Assembly (NCBI GenBank): GCA_038251325.1
Contig: JBBSBL010000106.1
Span: 1-5,498, forward strand
Direction: 5' to 3'
Length of the DNA stretch: 5,498 nt
From: JBBSBL01 sp038251325
Lineage (GTDB): Bacteria; Actinomycetota; Thermoleophilia; Solirubrobacterales; Solirubrobacteraceae
The position numbers and the translations under genes were made by a program. Position 1 is the stretch's first letter; each line of letters starts with the position of its first letter. The notes under the pieces are model-generated. The model ran no database searches. It was not told where the DNA came from and saw only the letters and a list, made by a program, of their open reading frames with translations. Below are positions 1-5,324 of this stretch, one piece after another.

Positions 1-1
1 C

Positions 2-169
2 AAAAGCGCCGCGCGTGAACCGTATGCGACCTTAGGCGCGTCGCAGGCCGCGGCGAGGCTGGCCGAGCGCCGCGCCGCGGTCCCGTCGGCGCCCGCCGCG
101 CCAGCGGCGGAGGAGCCCGTGGGGTTCGCGGCGGCGGCGGCCGCGCTGGGGGACGAGCCGGGGGCGTGA
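2..169 (+). CDS. C-terminal end of an unidentified protein (5' partial)
   Basis: The frame beginning at base 2 stays open to a TGA at 167-169, giving 55 residues. The other two forward frames meet stops at bases 16 and 33, so this is the only readable forward frame. It has no in-frame ATG, GTG or TTG before a GTG at 119, so the gene must begin upstream of the window. The tail is dominated by Ala, Pro and Glu (for example PSAPAAPAAEEP) and ends ALGDEPGA, which looks like a disordered C-terminus. From about codon 12 nearly every codon ends in G or C, which supports coding. The first 11 codons include a rare TTA Leu codon (32-34) and several A/T-ending codons, so the extreme 5' part is less convincing. 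No family is recognised. It converges with the toxin gene, leaving an 18-base gap. Confidence 0.5.
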   Translation, partial: KSAAREPYATLGASQAAARLAERRAAVPSAPAAPAAEEPVGFAAAAAALGDEPGA

Positions 170-187
170 CGCGGGGTCACCCGGCGG

Positions 188-571
188 TCAGTCCGCGGCC
201 TCCACGTCGACCAGATCGGAGACGATCGCGAAGTCGGCCGTGTCGGCGGTGAGCAGGGGCACTCCGTGGACGTTCGCCGTCGCGGCGATGACCAGGTCCA
301 CCGTCCGGCGCCGTGGCCGGCCGCCGCGCGCGGCCACCGCCGCGGCAAGGCGGCCCCACTCGCGCGCCACAGCGGCATCCACCGGGAGCGGATCGAACGT
401 CGCCTCGACGACGCCGAGGCGCAGGCTCCGTCGCGCGCGCTCATCTGAGTCGGCGGCGACGAGCACGCCGAAGTGCAGCTCGGCTAGCGAGGCCGTGCTG
501 ATCGCGCCATCGAGATCTCCTGGACGGGCGGCGCCGATCAAGACCGATGTGTCGAGAACTGCGCGTCTCAC
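188..571 (-). CDS. vapC: PIN-domain ribonuclease toxin (VapC-like) of a type II toxin-antitoxin pair
   Basis: The product is 127 residues when started at the GTG whose first base is 571. This start overlaps the antitoxin stop in a GTGA tetramer (568-571), a usual toxin-antitoxin arrangement implying translational coupling. A longer in-frame extension upstream exists but would run through the antitoxin and lacks PIN character. Visible PIN features are the opening strand RRAVLDTSVLIG with Asp7, SLAELHFGV with Glu31, VDLVIAATA with Asp92, and LLTADTADF with Asp110/Asp113. These are the acidic residues that bind Mg2+ or Mn2+ in this nuclease family, and the length is typical. Family members are cytoplasmic endoribonucleases that cleave tRNA, rRNA or mRNA; the RNA target cannot be read here. 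Ten of the first 30 codons end in A or T (AGA, GCA, ACA, CTA among them), unlike the VWA gene downstream, which hints at transfer. The family call is firm; toxicity is inferred. Confidence 0.9.
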   Translation of the reverse strand: MRRAVLDTSVLIGAARPGDLDGAISTASLAELHFGVLVAADSDERARRSLRLGVVEATFDPLPVDAAVAREWGRLAAAVAARGGRPRRRTVDLVIAATANVHGVPLLTADTADFAIVSDLVDVEAAD

Positions 572-813
572 GCGAACGGATCGCGCAGTTCCGCCGGGAA
601 CCGCTCGAGATCGTCGAGCGCCTCGGGTGTCGCCGGCGTCGTCTCCCAGATCAGTGCCAGCGCCGCGCCGCCCACCCACCGCCGTCTGGCCGTCGGTCCG
701 AGTTCCGCGACGGGGCGCCCCGCGACGGTGATCGTGAACTGCTCCCCGGCCTCGGCCCGCCGGAGCACGTCACCGACGTTGTTGCGGAGCTCCTTCTGCG
801 GGATCGTCGTCAT
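568..813 (-). CDS. Phd/YefM-family antitoxin, first gene of the TA operon
   Basis: The protein is 81 residues from the ATG at 813-811. Its N-terminus (MTTIPQKELRNN, then VGDVLRRAEAGEQFTITVAG and RPVAEL) is the classic Phd/YefM fold: a short strand, the LRNNVGDVLRRA helix and the FTITVAGRPVAEL hairpin that form the DNA-binding dimer. The C-terminal part (from about residue 45, with WETTPATPEALDDLERF and ending ELRDPFA) would be the flexible toxin-neutralising tail. It contains an acidic/aromatic helix that could occupy the PIN active site. The gene precedes the toxin with a 4-base overlap, the usual order. No Shine-Dalgarno sequence is visible; an extended -10-like element lies 7 bases before the ATG, so a leaderless mRNA is likely. 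An inverted repeat over the promoter fits autorepression. The open frame continues upstream of 813, but that extension would read through the operator, so the ATG at 813 is preferred. Confidence 0.9.
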   Translation of the reverse strand: MTTIPQKELRNNVGDVLRRAEAGEQFTITVAGRPVAELGPTARRRWVGGAALALIWETTPATPEALDDLERFPAELRDPFA

Positions 814-820
814 GGGCGCG

Positions 821-850
821 AAGGTAGCAGAAGTGCTACCGGCCTGGGAA
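821..850 (-). promoter_or_regulatory. Candidate promoter of the toxin-antitoxin operon, leaderless type
   Basis: Read on the minus strand, the hexamer TACCTT (826-821) is preceded by TGC (829-827), giving an extended -10. TTCCCA (850-845) sits 18 bases upstream as a partial -35 match. Seven bases separate the -10 from the antitoxin ATG at 813, so transcription would begin at or next to the A of the ATG. This fits the lack of a ribosome binding site. The assignment is by eye and unproven. Confidence 0.5.
823..840. promoter_or_regulatory. Perfect inverted repeat, likely antitoxin operator
   Basis: GGTAGCA (823-829) and TGCTACC (834-840) are exact reverse complements separated by GAAG. The repeat is centred between the proposed -35 and -10 of the TA promoter and begins 10 bases upstream of the antitoxin start codon. 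Phd/YefM antitoxins are known to repress their own operons from palindromes in this position. The site also lies in the region divergent to the TIM-barrel gene and might influence that gene too. Symmetry and position are seen; binding is inferred. Confidence 0.65.
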
Positions 851-916
851 GCCCGCATGCCCGGCAAGCGTCGGGCCGGGGCCGGTAGGGCGATCGACCG
901 GCCGCCCATCCGTGTG

Positions 917-1633
917 ATGCGCAACGATGGCAGCGTGTCCGCCGGCGCTCTCCTCGATCCCGTTGCCGCCGATGAGTTGTTCGCCGCGCACGTGCCGATC
1001 GGCGCCTCGAGCGGATACATGGCAACGCTTCGAGGCGACTGGTCCGCGCTCGTCGCGACGGCTCGTGAGGTGTCGCCCGCGGCGATCGAGCTCTCCGCGC
1101 TCGACGAGTCGGAACTAGATGGACTCCTCACCTTCTTGCGGAGCTGGGACGGGCTTCCGTTCCGCTACGTGAGCGTCCACGCTCCGTCCAAGGCACGATC
1201 GCTCTCGGATGCGGATCTCGCGGCCGTGCTGGGCGCCCTGCCGCCCTACGTCACGGCGATCGTCATGCATCCGGACACCCTCGGCGATCCCGCGGCGTTG
1301 CGACACCTCGGTGGTCGCCTCGTCCTCGAGAACATGGACCGGCGCAAGGATGATGGTCGCACCGCAGACGAGCTCAGCCCGTTCTTCGCGACACTGCCGG
1401 ACGCCGGCCTGTGCTTCGACATCGCGCACGCCGCGTCGATGGATACCGATCTGGACACGGCGGGCGGCCTGCTCGACAGCTTCGGCCCGCGCCTTCGTCA
1501 TGTGCACCTCAGCTCCCTCGACCGCTCCGGAGCCCATGTGTCGTTGACCCAAGCGGACGCCGCGCGATTTGCTCCGCTCTTGCGACGCTGTGCCGACGTG
1601 CCATGGATCCTCGAGGCGCCACCGCCGAGCTGA
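917..1633 (+). CDS. Sugar phosphate isomerase/epimerase-like TIM-barrel protein (xylose isomerase-like superfamily)
   Basis: The protein is 238 residues from the ATG at 917. In-frame upstream ATGs at 857 and 812 are possible but add a basic stretch unlike a barrel strand, and 812 would read through the TA operator. Strand-end residues typical of the xylose isomerase/AP-endonuclease-2 superfamily appear in order: AAIELS (Glu58), YVSVHAP (His88), IVMHPD (His118), LVLENMD (Glu138), LCFDIAHA (Asp168, His171), LRHVHLS (His195, His197), a further His207, and WILEAP (Glu233). These Glu/His/Asp residues bind divalent metal in relatives that isomerise sugars or cut DNA at abasic sites. The protein is a little shorter than the usual 260-290 residues and stops just after the last strand. 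It is expected in the cytoplasm. The next gene starts 31 bases before this one stops, so the two are probably translated together. The superfamily is fairly sure; the substrate is unknown. Confidence 0.75.
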   Translation: MRNDGSVSAGALLDPVAADELFAAHVPIGASSGYMATLRGDWSALVATAREVSPAAIELSALDESELDGLLTFLRSWDGLPFRYVSVHAPSKARSLSDADLAAVLGALPPYVTAIVMHPDTLGDPAALRHLGGRLVLENMDRRKDDGRTADELSPFFATLPDAGLCFDIAHAASMDTDLDTAGGLLDSFGPRLRHVHLSSLDRSGAHVSLTQADAARFAPLLRRCADVPWILEAPPPS

Positions 1634-2610
1634 GCGCCCTCGAGCGACTGGCGGCGTCTGCCGGGATCGAGGTGCCCAACCTGCTGGCCGCGCGCGAACG
1701 CACCGCCACCGCGATGGTCGAGCGTCGGCGCACGCTCGCCGAATCGCCCATCGACGAGGACGTCGCGGTGGTGGTCATGGGCTCTTGGGGTCGGAGGGAG
1801 CTGACCAGCGCGAGCGACGACGATTGGCTGCTGCTCATCGATGGGCCGGCGCGCGCCGGCGTGCACCCGTCGCCGGACGAAGTTGGGCGTGTCCTGCCCC
1901 GCGCCGCTGGGCGGGAAGGCATCTTCGAGTCGGTCGTGGACCGCGATGCGCTGACGACCCGCATCGGGCTGGCCCGCGACACGAACGAGAGCCTGACCAG
2001 ACGGATGTTGCTGCTGCTCGAGTCGGTGCCGCTGGTCGGGCCTGCGGCCCACCACGGCGTCATCACCGCGCTGCTCGAGACCTACCTGGGGGCAGGCGTG
2101 AAGGATTGCCAGCCGCCGCGCTTTCTGCTGAACGACGTGATCCGCTATTGGCGCACGGTGGCGGTCGATTTCGAAGGGAAGGATCGCGATCGCGCGGGAG
2201 CGGGATGGGGCCTGCGCAACGCGAAGCTCCGGACGTCGCGCAAGCTGCTGTTCGCCGGAGGCCTGCTCCCCGTGCTGGAGTGCCATTCACTGCGCCGCAC
2301 CGACATGGTGGATCACCTGCGGGCCCGCCTCGCGCTGCCGCCCACCGACCGCGTGGCCCAAGCGTTCCTCGACCAGGGTCTCGCCGATGCCGGGGGTCGT
2401 TGTCTCGCCGCCTACGACGAGTTCATCGCACTGCTCGACGACACCGCGACCCGGGGCCGGCTGTCCGCGTTGGGTCGGGCGGATGCCGCGACCGACGAGA
2501 CCTTCGCCCGGGTGCGCAGGATCGGGCGCCAGGTGGAGCAAGCGCTGCTGGCACTGCTCTTCGAGACTCGCGCCTTCGCGCCACTGGTCCGCCAGTACGT
2601 GGTCTTCTGA
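1603..2610 (+). CDS. Nucleotidyltransferase-domain protein (GlnD/DUF294-like fold), substrate unknown
   Basis: The protein is 335 residues from the ATG at 1603, which lies inside the end of the TIM-barrel gene (31-base overlap) and has no ribosome site of its own, implying coupling. After a helical N-terminus, residues 53-80 carry the polymerase-beta-type core: strand VAVVVMGS (Gly60-Ser61), WGRRELTSAS, then Asp72-Asp73-Asp74. This fits the GS-x10-DxD metal-binding signature with Asp72 and Asp74 as ligands; a third acidic residue may be Asp113 or Asp115. The rest is mostly helical. It has a distinctive central block, PPRFLLNDVIRYWRTVAVDF (171-190), followed by basic positions and LRTSRKLLFAGGLL (209-222). 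Family members transfer a nucleotide to a protein, RNA or small molecule. No CD-NTase, HEPN or ACT domain was recognised. There is no signal peptide or convincing membrane segment. The fold is well supported; the reaction and partner are not. Confidence 0.75.
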   Translation: MDPRGATAELSALERLAASAGIEVPNLLAARERTATAMVERRRTLAESPIDEDVAVVVMGSWGRRELTSASDDDWLLLIDGPARAGVHPSPDEVGRVLPRAAGREGIFESVVDRDALTTRIGLARDTNESLTRRMLLLLESVPLVGPAAHHGVITALLETYLGAGVKDCQPPRFLLNDVIRYWRTVAVDFEGKDRDRAGAGWGLRNAKLRTSRKLLFAGGLLPVLECHSLRRTDMVDHLRARLALPPTDRVAQAFLDQGLADAGGRCLAAYDEFIALLDDTATRGRLSALGRADAATDETFARVRRIGRQVEQALLALLFETRAFAPLVRQYVVF

Positions 2611-2647
2611 GTCAGACCCGCCAGCCCCGCCCCGACCCTCCTCCCAC

Positions 2648-2662
2648 GCCGCGCCCCGCGGC
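2648..2662. other. Short GC-rich stem-loop between the nucleotidyltransferase and VWA genes
   Basis: GCCGCG (2648-2653), loop CCC, CGCGGC (2657-2662) form a perfect 6-base-pair stem within the 77-base gap. No T-tract follows, so it is a poor intrinsic terminator. It ends 9 bases before the VWA ribosome site. In DNA this rich in G and C such a stem can arise by chance. Confidence 0.25.
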
Positions 2663-2671
2663 CCCTGCCAC

Positions 2672-2679
2672 GAGGAGGT
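2672..2679 (+). promoter_or_regulatory. Strong Shine-Dalgarno site of the VWA gene
   Basis: GAGGAGGT lies 8 bases before the ATG at 2688. It is a near-perfect match to the anti-Shine-Dalgarno sequence and fixes this start although the frame remains open far upstream. It is the only strong ribosome site in the window and suggests high translation of the VWA gene compared with its neighbours. Confidence 0.85.
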
Positions 2680-2687
2680 CCACGCCC

Positions 2688-3938
2688 ATGCACATCACCG
2701 CGCACGCCGACATCGACGTCGTCGCCGTCGAGCAGGAGGACCGGGTCTCGGTCATGCTCGAGCTGGCGGCCCCCGCCGCGCCCGGCGAGGACGAAGCGCC
2801 CCGCCCGCCCGCCACCATCGAGGTCGTCCTCGACCGCAGCGGCTCCATGGCTGGCGAGCCGCTCGAGGCCGCCAAGCAGGCGATCGCCAAGCTCGTCGAC
2901 CGCCTCGATCCCGCCGACCGCCTCGGCGTCCTGACCTTCGACGACGCGGTCGACGTCGTCCTGCCCGCCGAGCCGATCGCCGACAAGGCCGCCGCGAACC
3001 GTGCAATCGCCGCGATCGCGCCCGGCGGCATGACCAACCTCTCCGGCGGGCTGCTCCGCGGGCTGCAGGAGGCCAAGCGCGGCGCCGCCGACCGGGGCGG
3101 CGCGACCCTGATCCTGCTCTCCGACGGGCATGCGAACGTCGGCGAGACGAACCCCACGACGCTCGCCTCGCTCGGCGCGAGCGCGCGCACCGAGCACAGC
3201 GTCACGACCTCGACGATCGGCGTCGGGCTCGGCTACGACGAGACGCTGATGAGCGAGCTCGCCCGCGGCGGACAGGGCAACCACGAGTTCGCCGAGCACG
3301 GGGACGCCGCGGCCGCCGTGCTCGCCGGCGAGGTCGAGGGGCTGCTCTCCAAGACCGTCCAGGCCGCGAGCCTGCTCGTCAAGCCGGCGGGCCCGGTCGC
3401 GCAGGTCACGGTCTGGAACGACCTGCCCTCGCAGGCCGTCGAGGGCGGGATCATGGTCGAGCTGGGCGACCTGTGGGCCGGCGAGGAGCGCCAGCTCGTG
3501 CTCACGTTCGCGGTGCCGGCGTCCTCGGCGCTCGGCCTTGCGCAGGTCGCGACGCTCGAGCTGCGCTACGTCGCGCTGCCGGACTTCGCCGAGCAGACGG
3601 TCTCGATCCCCGTCCACGTCAACGTCGTCCCCGGCGACCAGGCGGCCGGCCGGATCCCCGACCCGCGGGTGCAGACCGAGCTCGTCTTCCAGCAGGCCCA
3701 GGAGGCCAAGCGCCGCGCCGCCGAGGCGCTGCGCGCGGGCGACCTCGACGCCGCGCGGGCCGCGTACGCCGCGGGCGCCCACCAGCTCGACGGCGCGCCG
3801 CCCTCGCCGGAGCTCGATCAGGAGCGCGCGATCCTCGCCTCGCTCGCCGACCGGACGGCCGCCGGCGAGGCGAACTACGCGGCCAAGCTCTCCCGCGCCG
3901 ACCACGCCCGCAAGAGCCGCCGGCGCGGCCGCGGGTGA
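2688..3938 (+). CDS. VWA-domain protein with intact MIDAS motif
   Basis: The protein is 416 residues; the start is set by GAGGAGGT 8 bases upstream. A short N-terminal beta region (1-42) leads into a von Willebrand factor A domain (about 43-220). Its complete metal-ion-dependent adhesion site is Asp49-Gly/Arg-Ser51-x-Ser53 (seen as VVLDRSGSM), Thr116 (GGMTNLSGG) and Asp146 (LILLSDGHAN). A beta-rich segment (about 226-315, with VTVWNDLPSQ and VSIPVHVNVV) follows, as in inter-alpha-trypsin-inhibitor-like bacterial VWA proteins. A helical, Ala-rich tail (326-368, with QQAQEAKRRAAEALRAGDLDAARAAY) resembles a TPR-like hairpin, and the end is very basic (ARKSRRRGRG). No signal peptide, membrane segment or LPXTG is seen, so it should be cytoplasmic. 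VWA domains bind protein partners through Mg2+; the partner is unknown. It lies 24 bases before the sigma gene and may share its mRNA. None of the first 30 codons ends in A or T. Confidence 0.88.
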   Translation: MHITAHADIDVVAVEQEDRVSVMLELAAPAAPGEDEAPRPPATIEVVLDRSGSMAGEPLEAAKQAIAKLVDRLDPADRLGVLTFDDAVDVVLPAEPIADKAAANRAIAAIAPGGMTNLSGGLLRGLQEAKRGAADRGGATLILLSDGHANVGETNPTTLASLGASARTEHSVTTSTIGVGLGYDETLMSELARGGQGNHEFAEHGDAAAAVLAGEVEGLLSKTVQAASLLVKPAGPVAQVTVWNDLPSQAVEGGIMVELGDLWAGEERQLVLTFAVPASSALGLAQVATLELRYVALPDFAEQTVSIPVHVNVVPGDQAAGRIPDPRVQTELVFQQAQEAKRRAAEALRAGDLDAARAAYAAGAHQLDGAPPSPELDQERAILASLADRTAAGEANYAAKLSRADHARKSRRRGRG

Positions 3939-3947
3939 GGCGGGGTG

Positions 3948-3962
3948 TAGAAATGTCAGATC
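3948..3962 (+). promoter_or_regulatory. A/T-rich patch, possible -10 of an internal promoter for the sigma gene
   Basis: The 24-base gap after the VWA stop contains TAGAAA (3948-3953), matching TATAAT at four positions, in a markedly A/T-rich stretch for this window. It ends 9 bases before the GTG start at 3963, consistent with a nearly leaderless transcript. No -35 match is visible at 16-18 bases upstream. The patch could equally be a promoter read by the encoded sigma factor itself. This is tentative. Confidence 0.3.
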
Positions 3963-4643
3963 GTGACCGGGACCGCCGACCCTCCTGACGTGAGAGGAGA
4001 TGCCGAGCTCCACCTGCGCCGTTACCTCGCCGCCCGGAAGGTCGGGGACACCGACGCCATGGCGACCCACTGGAACACCCTGTTCACGATCAACCTCGAC
4101 CGCTTCACGCAGCGGGTGAAGATCGTCTCCTTGGGCCACCTGGACGACGAGGAGCGCGAGGAGGCGCGGCAGCGCGCGGCGATCCTGCACACGACGCGGC
4201 TGATGTGGGACTTCCGCGGCGTCTCGATGGGCGAGTGGTGGAACGCGACGAAGCAGCTGATCTACCACGCGTGCCTGCAGGAGCAGGCCGCGCGCAAGGC
4301 CATCAGCAAGCACGAGACCTCGCTCGACAGGTCCCGGCTCGGAGACGACGGCGACCCCGTGAGCGGCTACGACTCCTACCTGCGGGCCGAGCAGGAGCGG
4401 CGCGACGCCCGGGCGCAGGACGCCGAGGAGCTCAAGGCCGAGATCGACGTGGGCCGCGACTTCCTCGACTGGGCGCTGCCACAGCTGAGCGGGAAGCTCC
4501 GCGAGGTGGCGATCCGCGACCGGGCGGGCATGCCCGTCGAGCAGATCATGGAGGAGTTGGGCCTGAAGCAGGACGCCGTCTACAAGCGCCGCGAGCGCTA
4601 CACCGATCGCCTCGACGAGTTGGGGAAGAGCTACGAGTCATGA
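3963..4643 (+). CDS. Sigma-70-family RNA polymerase sigma factor, atypical ECF-like
   Basis: The protein is 226 residues from the GTG at 3963; GTG 3990 is an alternative start. No good ribosome site precedes either, and several of the first 13 codons end in A or T, so the exact start is uncertain. Residues about 14-108 resemble sigma region 2: helices LHLRRYLAARKVGDTDAMA, a middle helix, then LMWDFRGVSMGEWWNATKQL, where the aromatic cluster matches the part that melts and reads the -10. A charged linker (about 117-160) joins this to a region 4-like C-terminus: LDWALPQLSGKLREVAIRDR, then the helix-turn-helix MPVEQIMEELGLKQDAVYKR (190-209) for -35 binding. The size suits a two-domain ECF-type sigma. 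Its stop overlaps the next gene's start as ATGA (4640-4643), and the VWA gene lies just upstream, so the three genes probably form one operon. The sigma call is fairly sure; the regulon is unknown. Confidence 0.78.
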   Translation: MTGTADPPDVRGDAELHLRRYLAARKVGDTDAMATHWNTLFTINLDRFTQRVKIVSLGHLDDEEREEARQRAAILHTTRLMWDFRGVSMGEWWNATKQLIYHACLQEQAARKAISKHETSLDRSRLGDDGDPVSGYDSYLRAEQERRDARAQDAEELKAEIDVGRDFLDWALPQLSGKLREVAIRDRAGMPVEQIMEELGLKQDAVYKRRERYTDRLDELGKSYES

Positions 4644-5284
4644 CGACCACCATTCATCAGGCGCTCGGGGAGTTCATCGACGCCTGGAACGCGGGGCGCC
4701 GACCGGACGTCGACGACTACCTCGCGCGGGTCGCCCCCGCCGATCGCGCCGCCTTCACGCGGCACGTCGAGGCGTGGCTGGACGTCGCTCCGACACCCGC
4801 CTACGACGACGCGGCGTGGGCGGCGGTCGAGGCCGATCCCGCGCTCCGAGCCGCGCTCGCCGCCGGCGAGCTGGCGCGAATGCCCGTCGCCGGGCGGGTC
4901 GCGGTGCTGCGCGAGCGGGCCGGGCTCGCCGTGCGCGAGGTCGCCACGCGGGTGGTCGAGCGGTTCGCGCTGGGCGGCGCCGATGCCGAGCCCCGGACCG
5001 CCGCGTACCTCGAGGAGCTCGAGCGCGGTGAGCTCGACGCCTCGCGCCTCTCGCGGCGCCTCCTCGACGGGCTCGCCGGGATCCTCGGCGCGCGACCGGA
5101 CGCGCTCGCAGGCGGCTGGGCGGGCGCGGTGGCTCAGCGGGGCGTCGTGTACCAACGCACGGAAGACCACGCCCGCGACGTCTTCCTGAAGGAGATCGAC
5201 GCGCTCTCGCAAGCCGCCATGGCGCCCGCGCCGACGCCGATGGACGAGGTCGACCGGCTGTTCCTCGGCGGGCCCGAGGGCTGA
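4640..5284 (+). CDS. HTH-like regulatory protein coupled to the sigma factor (possible sigma partner or anti-sigma)
   Basis: The protein is 214 residues, starting at the ATG that overlaps the sigma stop (ATGA), which makes equal, coupled production likely. The N-terminus (residues 6-50: ALGEFIDAWNAGRRPDVDDY, then LARVAPADRAAF) resembles the short helical module found before kinase or regulatory domains in some multicellular-type bacteria. Residues about 83-158 look like an XRE-type helix-turn-helix: VAGRVAVLRERAGLAVREVA, an insertion, then TAAYLEELERGEL and LLDGLAGILGARPDAL, which parallels the usual recognition helix and closing helices. The C-terminal tail ends MDEVDRLFLGGPEG. It contains no cysteine, so it is not a zinc-binding anti-sigma factor, and it has no membrane segment. 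Position and co-translation suggest that it binds or modulates the sigma factor; an independent DNA-binding repressor is the alternative. The function is inferred only. Confidence 0.6.
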   Translation: MTTTIHQALGEFIDAWNAGRRPDVDDYLARVAPADRAAFTRHVEAWLDVAPTPAYDDAAWAAVEADPALRAALAAGELARMPVAGRVAVLRERAGLAVREVATRVVERFALGGADAEPRTAAYLEELERGELDASRLSRRLLDGLAGILGARPDALAGGWAGAVAQRGVVYQRTEDHARDVFLKEIDALSQAAMAPAPTPMDEVDRLFLGGPEG

Positions 5285-5324
5285 GCGCCCGCCGAGGAGT
5301 GGGCCGCCTGCTTCGCGCGGGTCG

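Noticed and set aside
166..180. GTGAC-GCGGG-GTCAC inverted repeat between the two convergent genes, as a bidirectional terminator
   Set aside because: The stem is only five base pairs, overlaps the end of the first gene and has no T-tract on either strand. Such short symmetry is expected by chance in this composition.
240..731. Long forward open frame opposite the toxin-antitoxin genes
   Set aside because: Its product is Arg/Pro/Ala-rich with no domain, and it lies antisense to two clearly recognisable proteins. It is a shadow of high-GC coding.
2387..3988. Arg-rich forward frame overlapping the VWA gene, ending with an ATG-started short peptide at 3953
   Set aside because: It is a frame-shifted reading of the VWA gene. 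The short peptide MSDRDRDRRPS has no support beyond an ATG.
2412..4313. Very long minus-strand open frame opposite the VWA and sigma genes
   Set aside because: Its composition is Arg/Gly/Val/Asp-rich and low in complexity with no domain, while the plus strand encodes an intact MIDAS domain with a strong ribosome site.
4205..4639. Upstream in-frame extension of the HTH-like protein over the sigma gene
   Set aside because: The extension is Arg/Gly-rich and overlaps the whole region 4 of the sigma factor. The ATGA-coupled start at 4640 is far more natural.
5285..5324. Possible hairpin CCTGC-TTCGC-GCGGG between the HTH-like and NTF2-like genes
   Set aside because: It needs a G-U pair, is short and lacks a T-tract, so it does not support a terminator call.
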